This document shows positions 9,939 to 18,482 of a stretch of DNA of 64,000 bases, piece after piece; the first letter of the stretch is position 1, and the number at the start of each line of letters is the position of its first letter. Both the position numbers and the translations under genes were made by a program. Under the pieces are notes generated by a model. It was not told the DNA's origin and did no database searches. It saw only the letters and a list, made by a program, of their open reading frames with translations. The DNA is from Cytophagales bacterium (GTDB taxonomy: Bacteria > Bacteroidota > Bacteroidia > Cytophagales > Cyclobacteriaceae): NCBI GenBank assembly GCA_022360015.1, contig JAKSDQ010000205.1, positions 1-64,000 of the forward strand, in the 5' to 3' direction.

Positions 9939-10123
9939 TTTTCCCAAATAAAGAAATTGTTGCCGTTCTGAAACACATGATCAGATCGGGAGATCGTTTC
10001 CAATTTGGGAAATTTGGTCAACTTCAATCCCAAAAAGTATGCTGAACATCATGTTTTTGATGGTTTTGCTTTTTGGCACAGGACTTGAAAGATGGGTAGG
10101 CAACTAACAATTGAAGAAACGAA

Positions 10124-10231
10124 ATGAAAGACAGTACCAACATAATATTAATTATTACGCTAAGCATTATGGGCGTTTCGGCAAGTATCTTACTTTTTAA
10201 ATGGATCTTTAAAAAAGAACCTGCCGAATAG
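10124..10231 (+). CDS. Possible 35-residue single-helix membrane microprotein
   Basis: ATG after an A-rich stretch, 35 codons, then TAG. It encodes a short polar start, one hydrophobic helix (IILIITLSIMGVSASILLF) and a basic tail (KWIFKKEPAE): the positive-inside layout of real single-pass microproteins. A second hydrophobic mini-frame (22 codons, from 10039) precedes it. The 505-base gap before crcB holds nothing else recognisable. Too short for certainty; it may be chance. Confidence 0.35.
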   Translation: MKDSTNIILIITLSIMGVSASILLFKWIFKKEPAE

Positions 10232-10443
10232 CAGTCCCGGGCCGTTTGATTTAAGCGCTTTTCCCAATACCTTTAACCATCCAATATTTGTCGCGGTCTA
10301 TAAAATGAGCATAAACCAGCGTCATTCCGGATTACGCCAACCGGGGAAATCAATTAAGTTTATAGCGAATTCCATGTCTGCAAGATGAAGTGGCGGTATT
10401 ATGGCACACTGGCATGGGGCCATTGAAAATAAATTACGTATAC

Positions 10444-10812
10444 ATGAAATCATTATTATTAGTAGGATTGGGTGGTTTTATCGGTAGCATAGCCAGGTAC
10501 TACACACAAGTTTTATTTAACAAAATCCTGCCGGGTCATATTCCCTATGGAACTTTGACTGCCAATGTCCTGGGATGTTTTATCATCGGAGTTATTTTCG
10601 CCATAGGTTTAAAACAGGGTACCTTATCCACTGAATGGAGGTTGTTTATCGCCATTGGATTCTGCGGGGGCTTCACCACTTTTTCATCATTTTCACTGGA
10701 AAACTTTTTGTTGCTTCAGGCCGGTCAATATGCAGCAGTAATTGTTTATTTTCTCGGTAGTGTACTATTGGGCTTCGGGGCCACTTTGCTCGCCGTGTTT
10801 CTTTTCAGATAG
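10444..10812 (+). CDS. crcB: CrcB/Fluc-family fluoride channel
   Basis: 122 residues from the ATG giving MKSLLLVGLGGFIGSIARYY; the frame is open 18 codons further upstream without family similarity. Seen: four membrane helices and the family signatures GGFIGSIARY near the start, GTLTANVLGCFIIG (about 38-51, with the conserved Asn), and GFCGGFTTFSSFS (about 72-84, with the paired Phe and Thr/Ser of the fluoride path). Length is normal. Known: Fluc channels are dual-topology dimers that export fluoride. I see no crcB-type fluoride riboswitch in the leader. The downstream gene is convergent, starting 1 base after the stop. Confidence 0.95.
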   Translation: MKSLLLVGLGGFIGSIARYYTQVLFNKILPGHIPYGTLTANVLGCFIIGVIFAIGLKQGTLSTEWRLFIAIGFCGGFTTFSSFSLENFLLLQAGQYAAVIVYFLGSVLLGFGATLLAVFLFR

Positions 10813-10813
10813 G

Positions 10814-11434
10814 TTATCTTTTTTCCTTTGTTTTAAAAACGCCACTCCGCCAGTCGCGGATGAAATTAGTCCAGGTCATAGGGTTCAGAAAATTGTTGGG
10901 AGGCGTAAAACCGGTGGTATTGTACAACTTGCTGTATCGCATCTGATCATAATAGAACTTGTCTTTTTCATACTGGTCCCTGAGTACCTCGTTAAGCTCC
11001 ATTTCCATTTGAAAGATTCTGTCTTCTTCTCCTTTCGGAAGCTTATAGTTGTGAAAAGCCCTGATAAAACTTCTCTCATCGGGCCAGGCAATGACCTCCA
11101 CTTCTTTTAATAGTATCGTTTCTTTGGTCAGCAACTGAATCAGGGAGTAATCAGCGTCGACGAGATCAGGAACCACAAATTCGGCACTTCTAAAACCAAT
11201 GGCAGAAAATACAAGCGTGTCAAACCTGTCGACAATAATAGAAAAGTGACCCAGGTTGTTTGCCACCGTACCTCTGATGTTATTTTTAACGGCGATGGAC
11301 CCGTAGGGAATTGCCACCAGGGAGTCTGCCTGGAGCAATACTCCGCTTATGGTAATGCCTTCTTTTTCCTGGCCATTGACCGGGTTAAAGCAAATGATCC
11401 CAGCCATACATATCAATACAATGAACTTGCGCAT
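10814..11434 (-). CDS. Secreted carboxypeptidase-regulatory-like (CarboxypepD_reg-like) domain protein
   Basis: 206 residues from the ATG giving MRKFIVLICMAG. Seen: a signal peptide (about 1-22), a beta-sandwich of the carboxypeptidase regulatory type (about 28-110: ITISGVLLQADSLVAIPYGS then GTVANNLGHFSI then SAIGF), and a polar, charged C-terminal half rich in Tyr/Phe. Known: this domain is common at the start of SusC receptors but also occurs in stand-alone periplasmic proteins of unknown role in Bacteroidota. It lies 10 bases downstream of the M42 peptidase gene and is probably cotranscribed with it. Confidence 0.8.
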   Translation of the reverse strand: MRKFIVLICMAGIICFNPVNGQEKEGITISGVLLQADSLVAIPYGSIAVKNNIRGTVANNLGHFSIIVDRFDTLVFSAIGFRSAEFVVPDLVDADYSLIQLLTKETILLKEVEVIAWPDERSFIRAFHNYKLPKGEEDRIFQMEMELNEVLRDQYEKDKFYYDQMRYSKLYNTTGFTPPNNFLNPMTWTNFIRDWRSGVFKTKEKR

Positions 11435-11444
11435 AAATTCTATC

Positions 11445-12497
11445 TTAAATTTTCCAGTCAAAACCATCGAGTCCCTCAAGTGCATAGGTAAGCAGATCAA
11501 TACAACCCTCGATATCACTTTTGTCAGCCATTTCTATGACCTGGTGCAGATGTCTTGTGGGAATGGAGATAGCCCCTGAAATGGCCCCGTTTTTACCCCG
11601 CCTTTGCACGCCGGCGGTGTCAGTTCCACCAGCAGTAAGTACCTCGGGTTGCCACTTGATTTTATTTTTATCAGCAATTTCCTTCAGATAAGCGACCATC
11701 CGGTAATCACAAATAGCCGATGCATCCATAATCTTGATGGCAGCCCCTTCGCCGAGACTGGTGACTTTTTCATGCGGCTGGGCCCCGGGGAGGTCAAAGG
11801 CGATGGTGGTATCCAAACCAACGCCAAAATCAGGATTGATTGCCTGTGCCGCTACACTGGCTCCCCTGATACCCACCTCCTCCTGCACGGTGAATACCCC
11901 GTAAACATCATAAGGGAAATCTTTTATCTTTTTGAGCGCCTCAATTAATATAAACACTGAAACCCGGTTATCGATGGACTTACAATTCACGCAGTTACCC
12001 ATTTCAATCAACGCCCTTTCCCTGGTGACCGGGTCCCCTACCTTTATATACTTTTCGACTTCCTCCTTCTTCATGCCCATGTCTATGAAGTAATCCGTGT
12101 TTTTGGGTAATTTGGTTTTTTCCTCAGCCGTCATCACATGAATCGGCTTGGTGCCCATTACACCTACTAAATCTTTTTCCCCATGCACGATCACTCTTTG
12201 CGCAGTCAGCGTTTTTGGATCGAACCCTCCGAGGGTATGAAAGCGTATAAAACCATTTTCGTCTATATGGGTAACGATAAAGCCAATTTCATCCATATGC
12301 GCGGCAATCATTACTTTTTTCCCTCCGGGATTGTTTTTAGCCCTTTTAATGGCCATCACATTCCCCATATTATCAATTTCTACCTCATCAACCAATGGCG
12401 TGACGGTCTTTAATACCAGCTCCCTGATTACCTGCTCAAACCCAGGCGCCCCCGGTGCCTCGCAAATCTCTTTTAATAGTCCCGTGTTTATTCCCAT
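11445..12497 (-). CDS. M42-family glutamyl/leucyl aminopeptidase
   Basis: 350 residues. Seen: the metal ligands of the M42 family in order: AAHMDEIGFIV (His, Asp; about 67-77), a bridging Asp region (CVNCKSIDNRVSV), TVQEEVGIRGA (catalytic and ligand Glu; about 207-217), GLDTTIAFD (Asp), and a late RHLHQVIEMADKSDI (His). An AGGTDTAGVQ stretch is also typical. Known: cytosolic dinuclear-metal exopeptidases (FrvX, YsdC, TET type) that form large tetrahedral particles and trim peptides. No signal peptide. Followed by the CarboxypepD_reg-like gene. Confidence 0.93.
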   Translation of the reverse strand: MGINTGLLKEICEAPGAPGFEQVIRELVLKTVTPLVDEVEIDNMGNVMAIKRAKNNPGGKKVMIAAHMDEIGFIVTHIDENGFIRFHTLGGFDPKTLTAQRVIVHGEKDLVGVMGTKPIHVMTAEEKTKLPKNTDYFIDMGMKKEEVEKYIKVGDPVTRERALIEMGNCVNCKSIDNRVSVFILIEALKKIKDFPYDVYGVFTVQEEVGIRGASVAAQAINPDFGVGLDTTIAFDLPGAQPHEKVTSLGEGAAIKIMDASAICDYRMVAYLKEIADKNKIKWQPEVLTAGGTDTAGVQRRGKNGAISGAISIPTRHLHQVIEMADKSDIEGCIDLLTYALEGLDGFDWKI

Positions 12498-12726
12498 AAA
12501 TTTATTCGGTAAATTTTGGTAAAAATAAAGAAAGAATAAAAGCTTAAAAATGATTCGGGTTATTTTATTACTATGCGAATAGCGGCAGAAAACAGGAATT
12601 TTGAAACTTATTACCTAAAAATCATGTTACTTTTTCAATGAGTCGATTGGGCTGTTGTCTTTGTATTTTTGTTTAGGTATTCGAAGGCAAAAGTGAATTG
12701 TTTTTTTCATAACAAATCCTAGAGAA

Positions 12727-12752
12727 GAGACCTGCCGGGGCTGGCAGGTCTC
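12727..12752 (+). terminator. Perfect 10-bp hairpin, terminator-like
   Basis: Stem GAGACCTGCC with a six-base loop and a perfect complement. A short T-rich stretch (AATTTTT) starts a few bases after it on the plus strand. Both flanking genes are on the minus strand, so its transcriptional role is unclear. Confidence 0.45.
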
Positions 12753-12915
12753 GCTCTAATTTTTAACCACTTAATTTGAGAAGATTGTACTGTTAATGGT
12801 TGCCTTTACAAAAGGTAACCCGGGGATAGTTGAAATTAAAATGAAAATGTGATTTTTAGAGGCAGTTACAATCCCATCCTCCTCCACTTTTAATTTTCAT
12901 TTTCATTGCCATTTT

Positions 12916-12977
12916 CAGGAGTCAGGGGGCAGGAGTCAGGAATCAGGTTCCTGACACCTCTCTCCTGACCCCTGATA
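12916..12977. repeat. GTCAGGGG-type inverted structure, copy 1
   Basis: Imperfect long inverted repeat in which GTCAGGGGGCAGGAGTCAGG faces TCCTGACCCCTGA across CAGGAATC/TTCCTGAC. It closely resembles the hairpin at 35095-35182. Sitting after the stop of the permease, it could stop transcription, but the shared sequence points to a dispersed repeat. Confidence 0.6.
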
Positions 12978-12989
12978 CATGTGTCCGGG

Positions 12990-15356
12990 CTATTCATTTC
13001 TTAAAGCATTAACCGGATTGGCGCGGGCAGCGCGTAGGGCCTGGTTAATAATGATGATGAGGGCAAAAACCAGCGCTATAAATCCGGTAAGGGGAAATAT
13101 CCACCAAACAATGCCAACCCTTACAGGATATCTTTCTAGGTATTGGTTCAAAAGCCACCAGGCAATCGGCGAGGATACAGTGAAAGCAATGATGACCAGC
13201 TTTGAAAAATCTTTAGACATTAAGGTAACCAGGCTGGCAACCGTTGCGCCCAGTACTTTTCTTATTCCGATTTCCTTAATTCGCTGTTCGGCGGTATAAG
13301 AAGCCAGGCCAAACAATCCAAGTCCGGTAATAACAATTGCTAATGTGGCAAAAAGACTGGCCAGCTTACTAGTCATGTTGATGGTAGTAAACTTCTTTTG
13401 ATATTCTTCATCCACAAAGGTATATTCAAACGGATAAGCCGGATTATACTTTTCAAAAATTGCTTTTACCCGGTTAAGACCAGCACTTAAATCACCGGTA
13501 TTATTAAGCCGGACCGTGATTGCTGAAATCCATTCGGGATTCAAAATCATGAACATCGGCTTTACCTCCCTGTAAGGGGAACCCATTAACACGTCGTCGA
13601 CTATTCCGATCAATCGCCGCTTTCTACCCCATAAATCAAGTTCCACACCAATGGGGTCATCGAGATTCATTAACCGGAGTCCGGCTTTGTTAATGATGAT
13701 GGCCGCTGTATCATTCTTAAAATCTTCAGAAAAGTCGCGCCCTTCCAGCACTTTGATACCCATGGTTTTGGTGTAGTCATATTCTGTGGTAATGGTCGTA
13801 AATATTACTTTCAGGTCCTCGGGTTTACCAGGCCAGCCTACGAAGTTGTTGGAGTAGATGCTGGTAACCGGGCTGTTGGATCTTGTAACGGCCTGGGCAG
13901 CGCCTGATTGAATTAACTCCAGCTTCAACACTTTGTAGTTTTTTGCCAGTTCGTCTGTATTTTTGACGGTGATCAGGTTCTCCTGATCATACCCAAGTGC
14001 CCTGCTTTTTACCAGCTCAATCTGTTTAATAATGACCAGCGTGCCGATTATCAGCACTATGGAAACACCAAATTGTAACGTAACCAATACTTTCCTTGGG
14101 GTACTGGCACTTTTGCCCACTTTCACTTTGCCCTTCAAAACCACTACGGGCCTGAAGGAAGAAAGGTAAAACGCCGGATAACTCCCCGATACAAAACCGG
14201 TGAACAAGATCAGTGCCGCTGAATACAGCCAAAATTTGCCTGAAGTGTAATCAATGAACAATTCCTTTTCTACCAGATTATTGTAAAGCGGTAACAACAG
14301 TTGTGCCGCAAGCACCGCAATGGCAAAAGCAATAAAAGTGATGGTCATGGACTCACCTATAAACTGCATCATCAACTCACCACGACTGGAACCGACACTC
14401 TTTCGTATACCTACTTCCTTGGCCCTGCGCTCGGAACGGGCAGTGGCAAGATTCATGAAATTAATACAGGCGATAACAAGAATAAACACCGCAATAATGG
14501 TAAATAAACGGACATAATCACTCATGCCGCCACTTTCCTTACCATTTTCAAAACTGGAATGGAGCCGCCACCGGAGTAAGGGATGGAGCATAAACTCCCG
14601 GGGAACATCCGTCTGGCCATTCCTCGCCAGCATATCACGCACAACATTTTCAACGGCATCCTTGTTAGCAGCACTATTGAGCTCCACAAATACCTGAAAG
14701 GAATAGTTTCCCCAGTTGTCCTTGTTCTCTACCACCCATTCATTCACTTGCTCCCTGTGTTTCCATGTCATCAAATAATCAAACTGAAAAGAAGAGTTTT
14801 TAGGAATGTCCTTCAAAATACCGGTAACTTTCAGATCACTGGCATCATCTACGCGAATGACCTTATTAATAGGATCTTCATTTCCGAACAAGGCAGTAGC
14901 GGTTGATTGGGTAATTACGATAGAAGAAGGATCATCGAGGACATTCGAGGCATCACCCCTAATCAGGGAAAATTCAAACATCTCAAGAAATTCTGCACTG
15001 ACAAAGTAACCTTCTTTTACAAGACGCTTTTCACCGACAGTCAACAGGTGGTCCCCGCCCCAATCCGCAACGGAAGAGTTTTTGATGTTAACATCAGCAG
15101 TTTTCATGGCCTCATAAGTAGGCAAAGGGACAGACCTCCACGAGTTTATCTCCCCATTAAACGCTGCATGCACCCAAACCTGGTACAGCCGGTCTGCTTT
15201 GGGAATAAATGAATCGAACGATAATTCATCAGATACCCACAACAGGATAAGGATACTGCATACAATTCCCACAGACAATCCAGCGATATTAATGGTGGAA
15301 TAGAGGGTGTTTTTTAACAGGTTTCTGAGCGTAACCAGGAAGAAATTTCGAAGCAT
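12990..15356 (-). CDS. MacB/FtsX-type ABC transporter permease with two permease modules
   Basis: 788 residues. Seen: N-terminal helix (about 18-42), a large periplasmic MacB_PCD-type domain (about 50-240), three membrane helices of the first FtsX module (about 285-400, with RSERRAKEVGIRKSVGSSRG), a second helix and periplasmic domain (about 430-640), and a second FtsX module (about 670-780, with AEQRIKEIGIRKVLGATVAS). The paired E-x-G-I-R-K coupling motifs would contact an ATPase. Known: these duplicated permeases are common in Bacteroidota and take a separate MacB-type ATPase, which is not in this window. The substrate is unknown; export of a peptide or lipoprotein is typical. Confidence 0.93.
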   Translation of the reverse strand: MLRNFFLVTLRNLLKNTLYSTINIAGLSVGIVCSILILLWVSDELSFDSFIPKADRLYQVWVHAAFNGEINSWRSVPLPTYEAMKTADVNIKNSSVADWGGDHLLTVGEKRLVKEGYFVSAEFLEMFEFSLIRGDASNVLDDPSSIVITQSTATALFGNEDPINKVIRVDDASDLKVTGILKDIPKNSSFQFDYLMTWKHREQVNEWVVENKDNWGNYSFQVFVELNSAANKDAVENVVRDMLARNGQTDVPREFMLHPLLRWRLHSSFENGKESGGMSDYVRLFTIIAVFILVIACINFMNLATARSERRAKEVGIRKSVGSSRGELMMQFIGESMTITFIAFAIAVLAAQLLLPLYNNLVEKELFIDYTSGKFWLYSAALILFTGFVSGSYPAFYLSSFRPVVVLKGKVKVGKSASTPRKVLVTLQFGVSIVLIIGTLVIIKQIELVKSRALGYDQENLITVKNTDELAKNYKVLKLELIQSGAAQAVTRSNSPVTSIYSNNFVGWPGKPEDLKVIFTTITTEYDYTKTMGIKVLEGRDFSEDFKNDTAAIIINKAGLRLMNLDDPIGVELDLWGRKRRLIGIVDDVLMGSPYREVKPMFMILNPEWISAITVRLNNTGDLSAGLNRVKAIFEKYNPAYPFEYTFVDEEYQKKFTTINMTSKLASLFATLAIVITGLGLFGLASYTAEQRIKEIGIRKVLGATVASLVTLMSKDFSKLVIIAFTVSSPIAWWLLNQYLERYPVRVGIVWWIFPLTGFIALVFALIIIINQALRAARANPVNALRNE

Positions 15357-15608
15357 AGGTTCATGGTTTTAAAGGATATACTCGATCAAAGCAAAAAGGT
15401 AACATGGCTCTAAAAAAACTTTATCTAAAGACCAGTCACGCGAGAAAAAGTTGCATGGAGAAATGTAGTTCTAACCTCTTTATCTGCCCTGAAGGAGGAT
15501 ATTTATACTGCTTTAAACTTCGCTTCGGATCTGATTACTAACAAGGAGGTCACCATACCCGGAGCCTCATGGCTGGCGGATGAAAACCGATATAGCCTTT
15601 AAGGTGTG

Positions 15609-15845
15609 TTATTTAATAGGCAAATCCGCAAAATCCATGAACCTTTCCCAGTCAAAACCGGTAACGTTGTGGCCTCTGCTGCGGATGTGATAGCCTATGT
15701 GTGAAGAGGAAATGGGTTCATTGAGGGAGGGCAATACAAAATGCGGCACCTTGCTTTCGTCATAATTATGGCGCTGTTGTGCATGAATTATAGGCCCTGT
15801 GATAAGGAAAAAGAAAATCGGAATAGAGATTTTTGATACGTTCAT
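15609..15845 (-). pseudogene. Collapsed esterase-like gene: signal peptide and both ends joined, catalytic middle missing
   Basis: 78 codons from ATG. Seen: a signal peptide ending IIHAQ, then [15 protein letters not shown], which resembles the start of secreted glucuronoyl-esterase/acetylxylan-esterase-like proteins. It runs straight into [20 protein letters not shown] and MDFADL, which resembles their extreme C-terminus (GYHIR...W..F.DFAD). About 300 or more residues carrying the nucleophile would be missing, yet the frame is intact. This is inferred from remembered family ends, not from an alignment. Alternatively it is an unrelated small secreted protein. Confidence 0.55.
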
Positions 15846-15875
15846 AAATCCCAATTTACAAATAATGAACGTTTT

Positions 15876-16403
15876 TTAAATCTTAAAAACTGCAATACCT
15901 CCATAAGCTATCTGAAATTTTTCAAAGGCATCAGATAAAGGTATGCTGTTAAAATAAGCATTCATTATTCTGATAACTCCGCCATGTGTAACTACAGCCA
16001 ATTGACGAAAACCAGCTAGCTGCAACTCCTTCCACCACGCCATCACTCTTTCTTGCAATGCCAGCATGGATTCTCCCCGAGGCGGGGCATTTTGGACATA
16101 ATCCGCCATCCAATCCGCTAATTCCTGTTTTGGCAGACTGTCCCATGGCTTCATTTCCCACGCACCAAAATTCAACTCTCTCAGGCGATCATCCACTAAA
16201 AGCCTTTCACCAGGCAGCATTTCTGCTAGTCGGTGACATCTTTTTAGCGGACTGCTATATACCGCATCAAACGCCTGTGGCAATTGCCGCAATACCTCTT
16301 TACCCTCTTCCTGAAAAGTCGAAGCCAGTTCGAGATCGGTATGCCCGTAGCAAATCCCTTTATCAACAAGCGGAGTAGTATGCCTTATAAAATAAACTTC
16401 CAT
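15876..16403 (-). CDS. cobC: Alpha-ribazole phosphatase / histidine phosphatase of the B12 operon
   Basis: 175 residues from the ATG giving MEVYFIRHTTPLVDKG; the frame is open upstream only into cobS. Seen: phosphatase motif RHTTP (about 7-11, phosphohistidine), GHTDLELA, SSPLKRCHRLAEML (about 66-79), LNFGAWE and VTHGGVIRI (about 142-150, second His). Known: CobC removes the phosphate from alpha-ribazole phosphate or cobalamin phosphate in nucleotide-loop assembly. It overlaps the end of cobS by 19 bases and is the last gene of the riboswitch-controlled operon. RHTTP in place of RHG/RHA fits CobC relatives. Confidence 0.9.
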   Translation of the reverse strand: MEVYFIRHTTPLVDKGICYGHTDLELASTFQEEGKEVLRQLPQAFDAVYSSPLKRCHRLAEMLPGERLLVDDRLRELNFGAWEMKPWDSLPKQELADWMADYVQNAPPRGESMLALQERVMAWWKELQLAGFRQLAVVTHGGVIRIMNAYFNSIPLSDAFEKFQIAYGGIAVFKI

Positions 16404-17173
16404 ATCAGGAGTAAAAAGCAATAAAACGCGGCTTCTGTTACCTGTTGCAAAGCCCCGAGGCAATCGCCGGTATAACCACCTATCCATTTTGTAAAATAGT
16501 TTCCCAGCGCCATTTTCACCAGATAAAGCAAGGGAAGCACTGCCATAAACAGATAGTTATCAAGCATATAAGATAAGAACAAAACAGGCAATAGGCCAAA
16601 GAAAGCAGCCATAACCAGATTTACATAACCCGATTGCTTAGCTACTGGTTTGGATTTGCTACTGTCACTTTCACTTACGTAGTTATGTGTAAAAACAAAG
16701 GTAGTGGCCATAAAACGGCTGGCTGCGTGGGCTCCGACAAAAACCATGGCCAGCACCCAGCCATTTACCAGATCTGCAAGCGCTAACAACAGACTTGTTT
16801 TAAACAAATATATGAGCACCAGACCTACCACACCGTAAGTGCCCACGCGGCTGTCTTTCATAATCTCGAGAATCTGCTTTTTGGTCCAGCCTCCACCAAA
16901 GCCATCACAGACGTCGGCAAAACCGTCTTCGTGAAAGGCACCGGTGACCAACACCGACACAATAAAGCTAAAAACTATGCCAAACAGCGGACTCACAAGC
17001 CATGCACCCAGCAAGTAACCACTGGCAGCGATTGTTCCTACCACCCAGCCAATCAAAGGAAAATACCTGACCGACCGGGTAATATAGTCTTCACTATGAT
17101 CTACCCACCGGGGACAAGGAATACGGGTGTAAAACATGATGGCCGTAAAGAAAACCCTGATTTCATCTTTCAT
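16385..17173 (-). CDS. cobS: Adenosylcobinamide-GDP ribazoletransferase (cobalamin synthase)
   Basis: 262 residues with about six or seven membrane helices. Seen: FYTRIPCPRWV near the start, the signature FHEDGFADVCDGFGGGWTKK (about 80-99; the Asp-rich Mg-binding region), and KDSRVGTYGVVGL (about 110-122). Known: CobS joins GDP-activated cobinamide to alpha-ribazole at the inner membrane. It follows cobT after a 252-base gap that holds a MITE-like element, so its expression may be partly uncoupled from the rest of the operon. Confidence 0.96.
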   Translation of the reverse strand: MKDEIRVFFTAIMFYTRIPCPRWVDHSEDYITRSVRYFPLIGWVVGTIAASGYLLGAWLVSPLFGIVFSFIVSVLVTGAFHEDGFADVCDGFGGGWTKKQILEIMKDSRVGTYGVVGLVLIYLFKTSLLLALADLVNGWVLAMVFVGAHAASRFMATTFVFTHNYVSESDSSKSKPVAKQSGYVNLVMAAFFGLLPVLFLSYMLDNYLFMAVLPLLYLVKMALGNYFTKWIGGYTGDCLGALQQVTEAAFYCFLLLIWKFIL

Positions 17174-17262
17174 AAAACTCGGATCTCACTAATTGATGAC
17201 AAATAGTTTAGTTCAAATGTAGTGCGTAATAAATTCAATAAACAAATAGCATAAACATCTCA

Positions 17263-17398
17263 TAGCTACTGCACAACACCTCGGATACAAATTCTCCGTG
17301 TCTTTGTGCCTCCGTGGTTAAAAAAGGAGCACCACCGAGGCACAAAGACACCAAGAAATTTGTCCAAAATGTTGTGCAACGGCCGCATCCCGCTTCTG
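17263..17398. mobile_element. MITE-like element, copy A (short form), inside the cob operon
   Basis: Non-coding. Near-complementary arms: GTGTCTTTGTGCCTCCGTGG faces CCACCGAGGCACAAAGACAC, flanked by TGCACAACACC on the left and GTTGTGCAAC on the right. The same parts occur in the copies near 27560, 31680 and 44903. It separates cobT (stop at 17426) from cobS (start at 17173), the only large gap in the B12 operon. The long hairpin would be transcribed in the cob mRNA. No transposase is present. Confidence 0.8.
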
Positions 17399-17425
17399 AT
17401 TTTCCCATCGTTAAAAGGGTTCCAT

Positions 17426-18466
17426 CTATTCATCCGTTTTTTGACTTACACCAGCCTCTTCAAAGCTGGCCATATCATTAAGAAAGGCAACAGCACTTTT
17501 TACAATGGGATAAGCCACTGCACATCCTGTTCCTTCTCCCAACCGCATGTTCAAATTTATCAGAGGTGTCATTTTCAGATAATCCAACATCAACTTATGT
17601 CCCTTTTCTCCGGATCGATGGCAAACAATGGCATAAGATTTAATCGCCGGACAAAGCGCCTGAGCCACAAGAAAAGTGGCAGTAGCAATGAAACCGTCAA
17701 CAAGAACCACCATGTGAAGTTCCGCAGCCCTCAGCATTGCGCCACACATCTGTACCATCTCAAATCCTCCAAAAGACTGTAAAATATCCAATGGATGTGA
17801 AATATCAGGATACATCCGGGAAGCAGCAGTCAGCAAATTATATTTAAGCTGCACCTGCCGGTCGTCCAACCCGGTACCACGGCCTACGCATTGATTCAAT
17901 TCGATCCCGCAAATTCTGCTCATGATCATGCTTGCCGAGGCTGTATTGCCTATTCCCATCTCCCCAAACCCAATGATGTTAGTGCCGGCAGCAGCGACGT
18001 CATTCACCACCTTCTTACCGTAGTCAAGCGCTTGTTGCAACTGATTTTTGGTCATCGCCGGGCCATTGAGAAAACTCCGGGTTCCATAGTCGACTTTCTG
18101 TTGCACCAGCCATGGATGTGCGCCAAAATCATGATTAACCCCGGCATCGATCACCCTTAACCCGATACTGTTTTGCCTGGCAAATACATTGATTGCAGCA
18201 CCTCCGGACAAAAAGTTATACACCATCTGGTAGGTTACTTCCTGAGGATAGGCGCTTACTTTTTCTTTGGCAATACCATGGTCACCGGCAAAAACGAGGA
18301 TGCACGGGTTATCTAGTGAGGGGGTAAGCGATTGCCGGATAAGACCAACCTGAATAGCAATTTCTTCCAACATGCCCAGAGATCCGGCAGGCTTGGTTTT
18401 GTGGTTAACCTTCCTGATCAACTGGTCAATCAGGGATTTGTCTGGTATAGTAATATTAAAATCCAT
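17426..18466 (-). CDS. cobT: Nicotinate-nucleotide--dimethylbenzimidazole phosphoribosyltransferase
   Basis: 346 residues, family length. Seen: NHKTKPAGSLGMLEEIA near the start (typical K-P-x-G-S-L-G-x-L-E), VFAGDHGIAKE (about 57-67), GEMGIGNTASAS (about 165-176), and the catalytic loop LGEGTGCAVAYPIV (about 312-325, with the general-base Glu). Known: CobT makes alpha-ribazole phosphate from the lower-ligand base and nicotinate mononucleotide. Cytosolic. It starts 16 bases after the stop of the PP-loop gene upstream. Confidence 0.97.
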   Translation of the reverse strand: MDFNITIPDKSLIDQLIRKVNHKTKPAGSLGMLEEIAIQVGLIRQSLTPSLDNPCILVFAGDHGIAKEKVSAYPQEVTYQMVYNFLSGGAAINVFARQNSIGLRVIDAGVNHDFGAHPWLVQQKVDYGTRSFLNGPAMTKNQLQQALDYGKKVVNDVAAAGTNIIGFGEMGIGNTASASMIMSRICGIELNQCVGRGTGLDDRQVQLKYNLLTAASRMYPDISHPLDILQSFGGFEMVQMCGAMLRAAELHMVVLVDGFIATATFLVAQALCPAIKSYAIVCHRSGEKGHKLMLDYLKMTPLINLNMRLGEGTGCAVAYPIVKSAVAFLNDMASFEEAGVSQKTDE

Positions 18467-18482
18467 GGATAACTACCTTCAT

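Larger units (their letters stand above)
12498..12989. other. Intergenic gap with two hairpins
   Basis: No open frame with protein-like features. A perfect 10-bp stem GAGACCTGCC / GGCAGGTCTC lies at 12727-12752, followed on the plus strand by AATTTTT; no T-run follows on the minus strand. A larger GC-rich inverted structure of GTCAGGGG type lies at about 12916-12977, just after the stop of the permease. The rest is AT-rich and featureless. Confidence 0.6.

Noticed and set aside
10232-10443. Possible fluoride riboswitch before crcB
   Set aside because: The expected conserved GGCGATG...CGCC...CTGATG core is not visible in the leader.
12727-12752. Hairpin as terminator of the MacB-type permease
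   Set aside because: It lies about 240 bases beyond the stop and has no T-run on the minus strand; kept only as a hairpin of unclear role.
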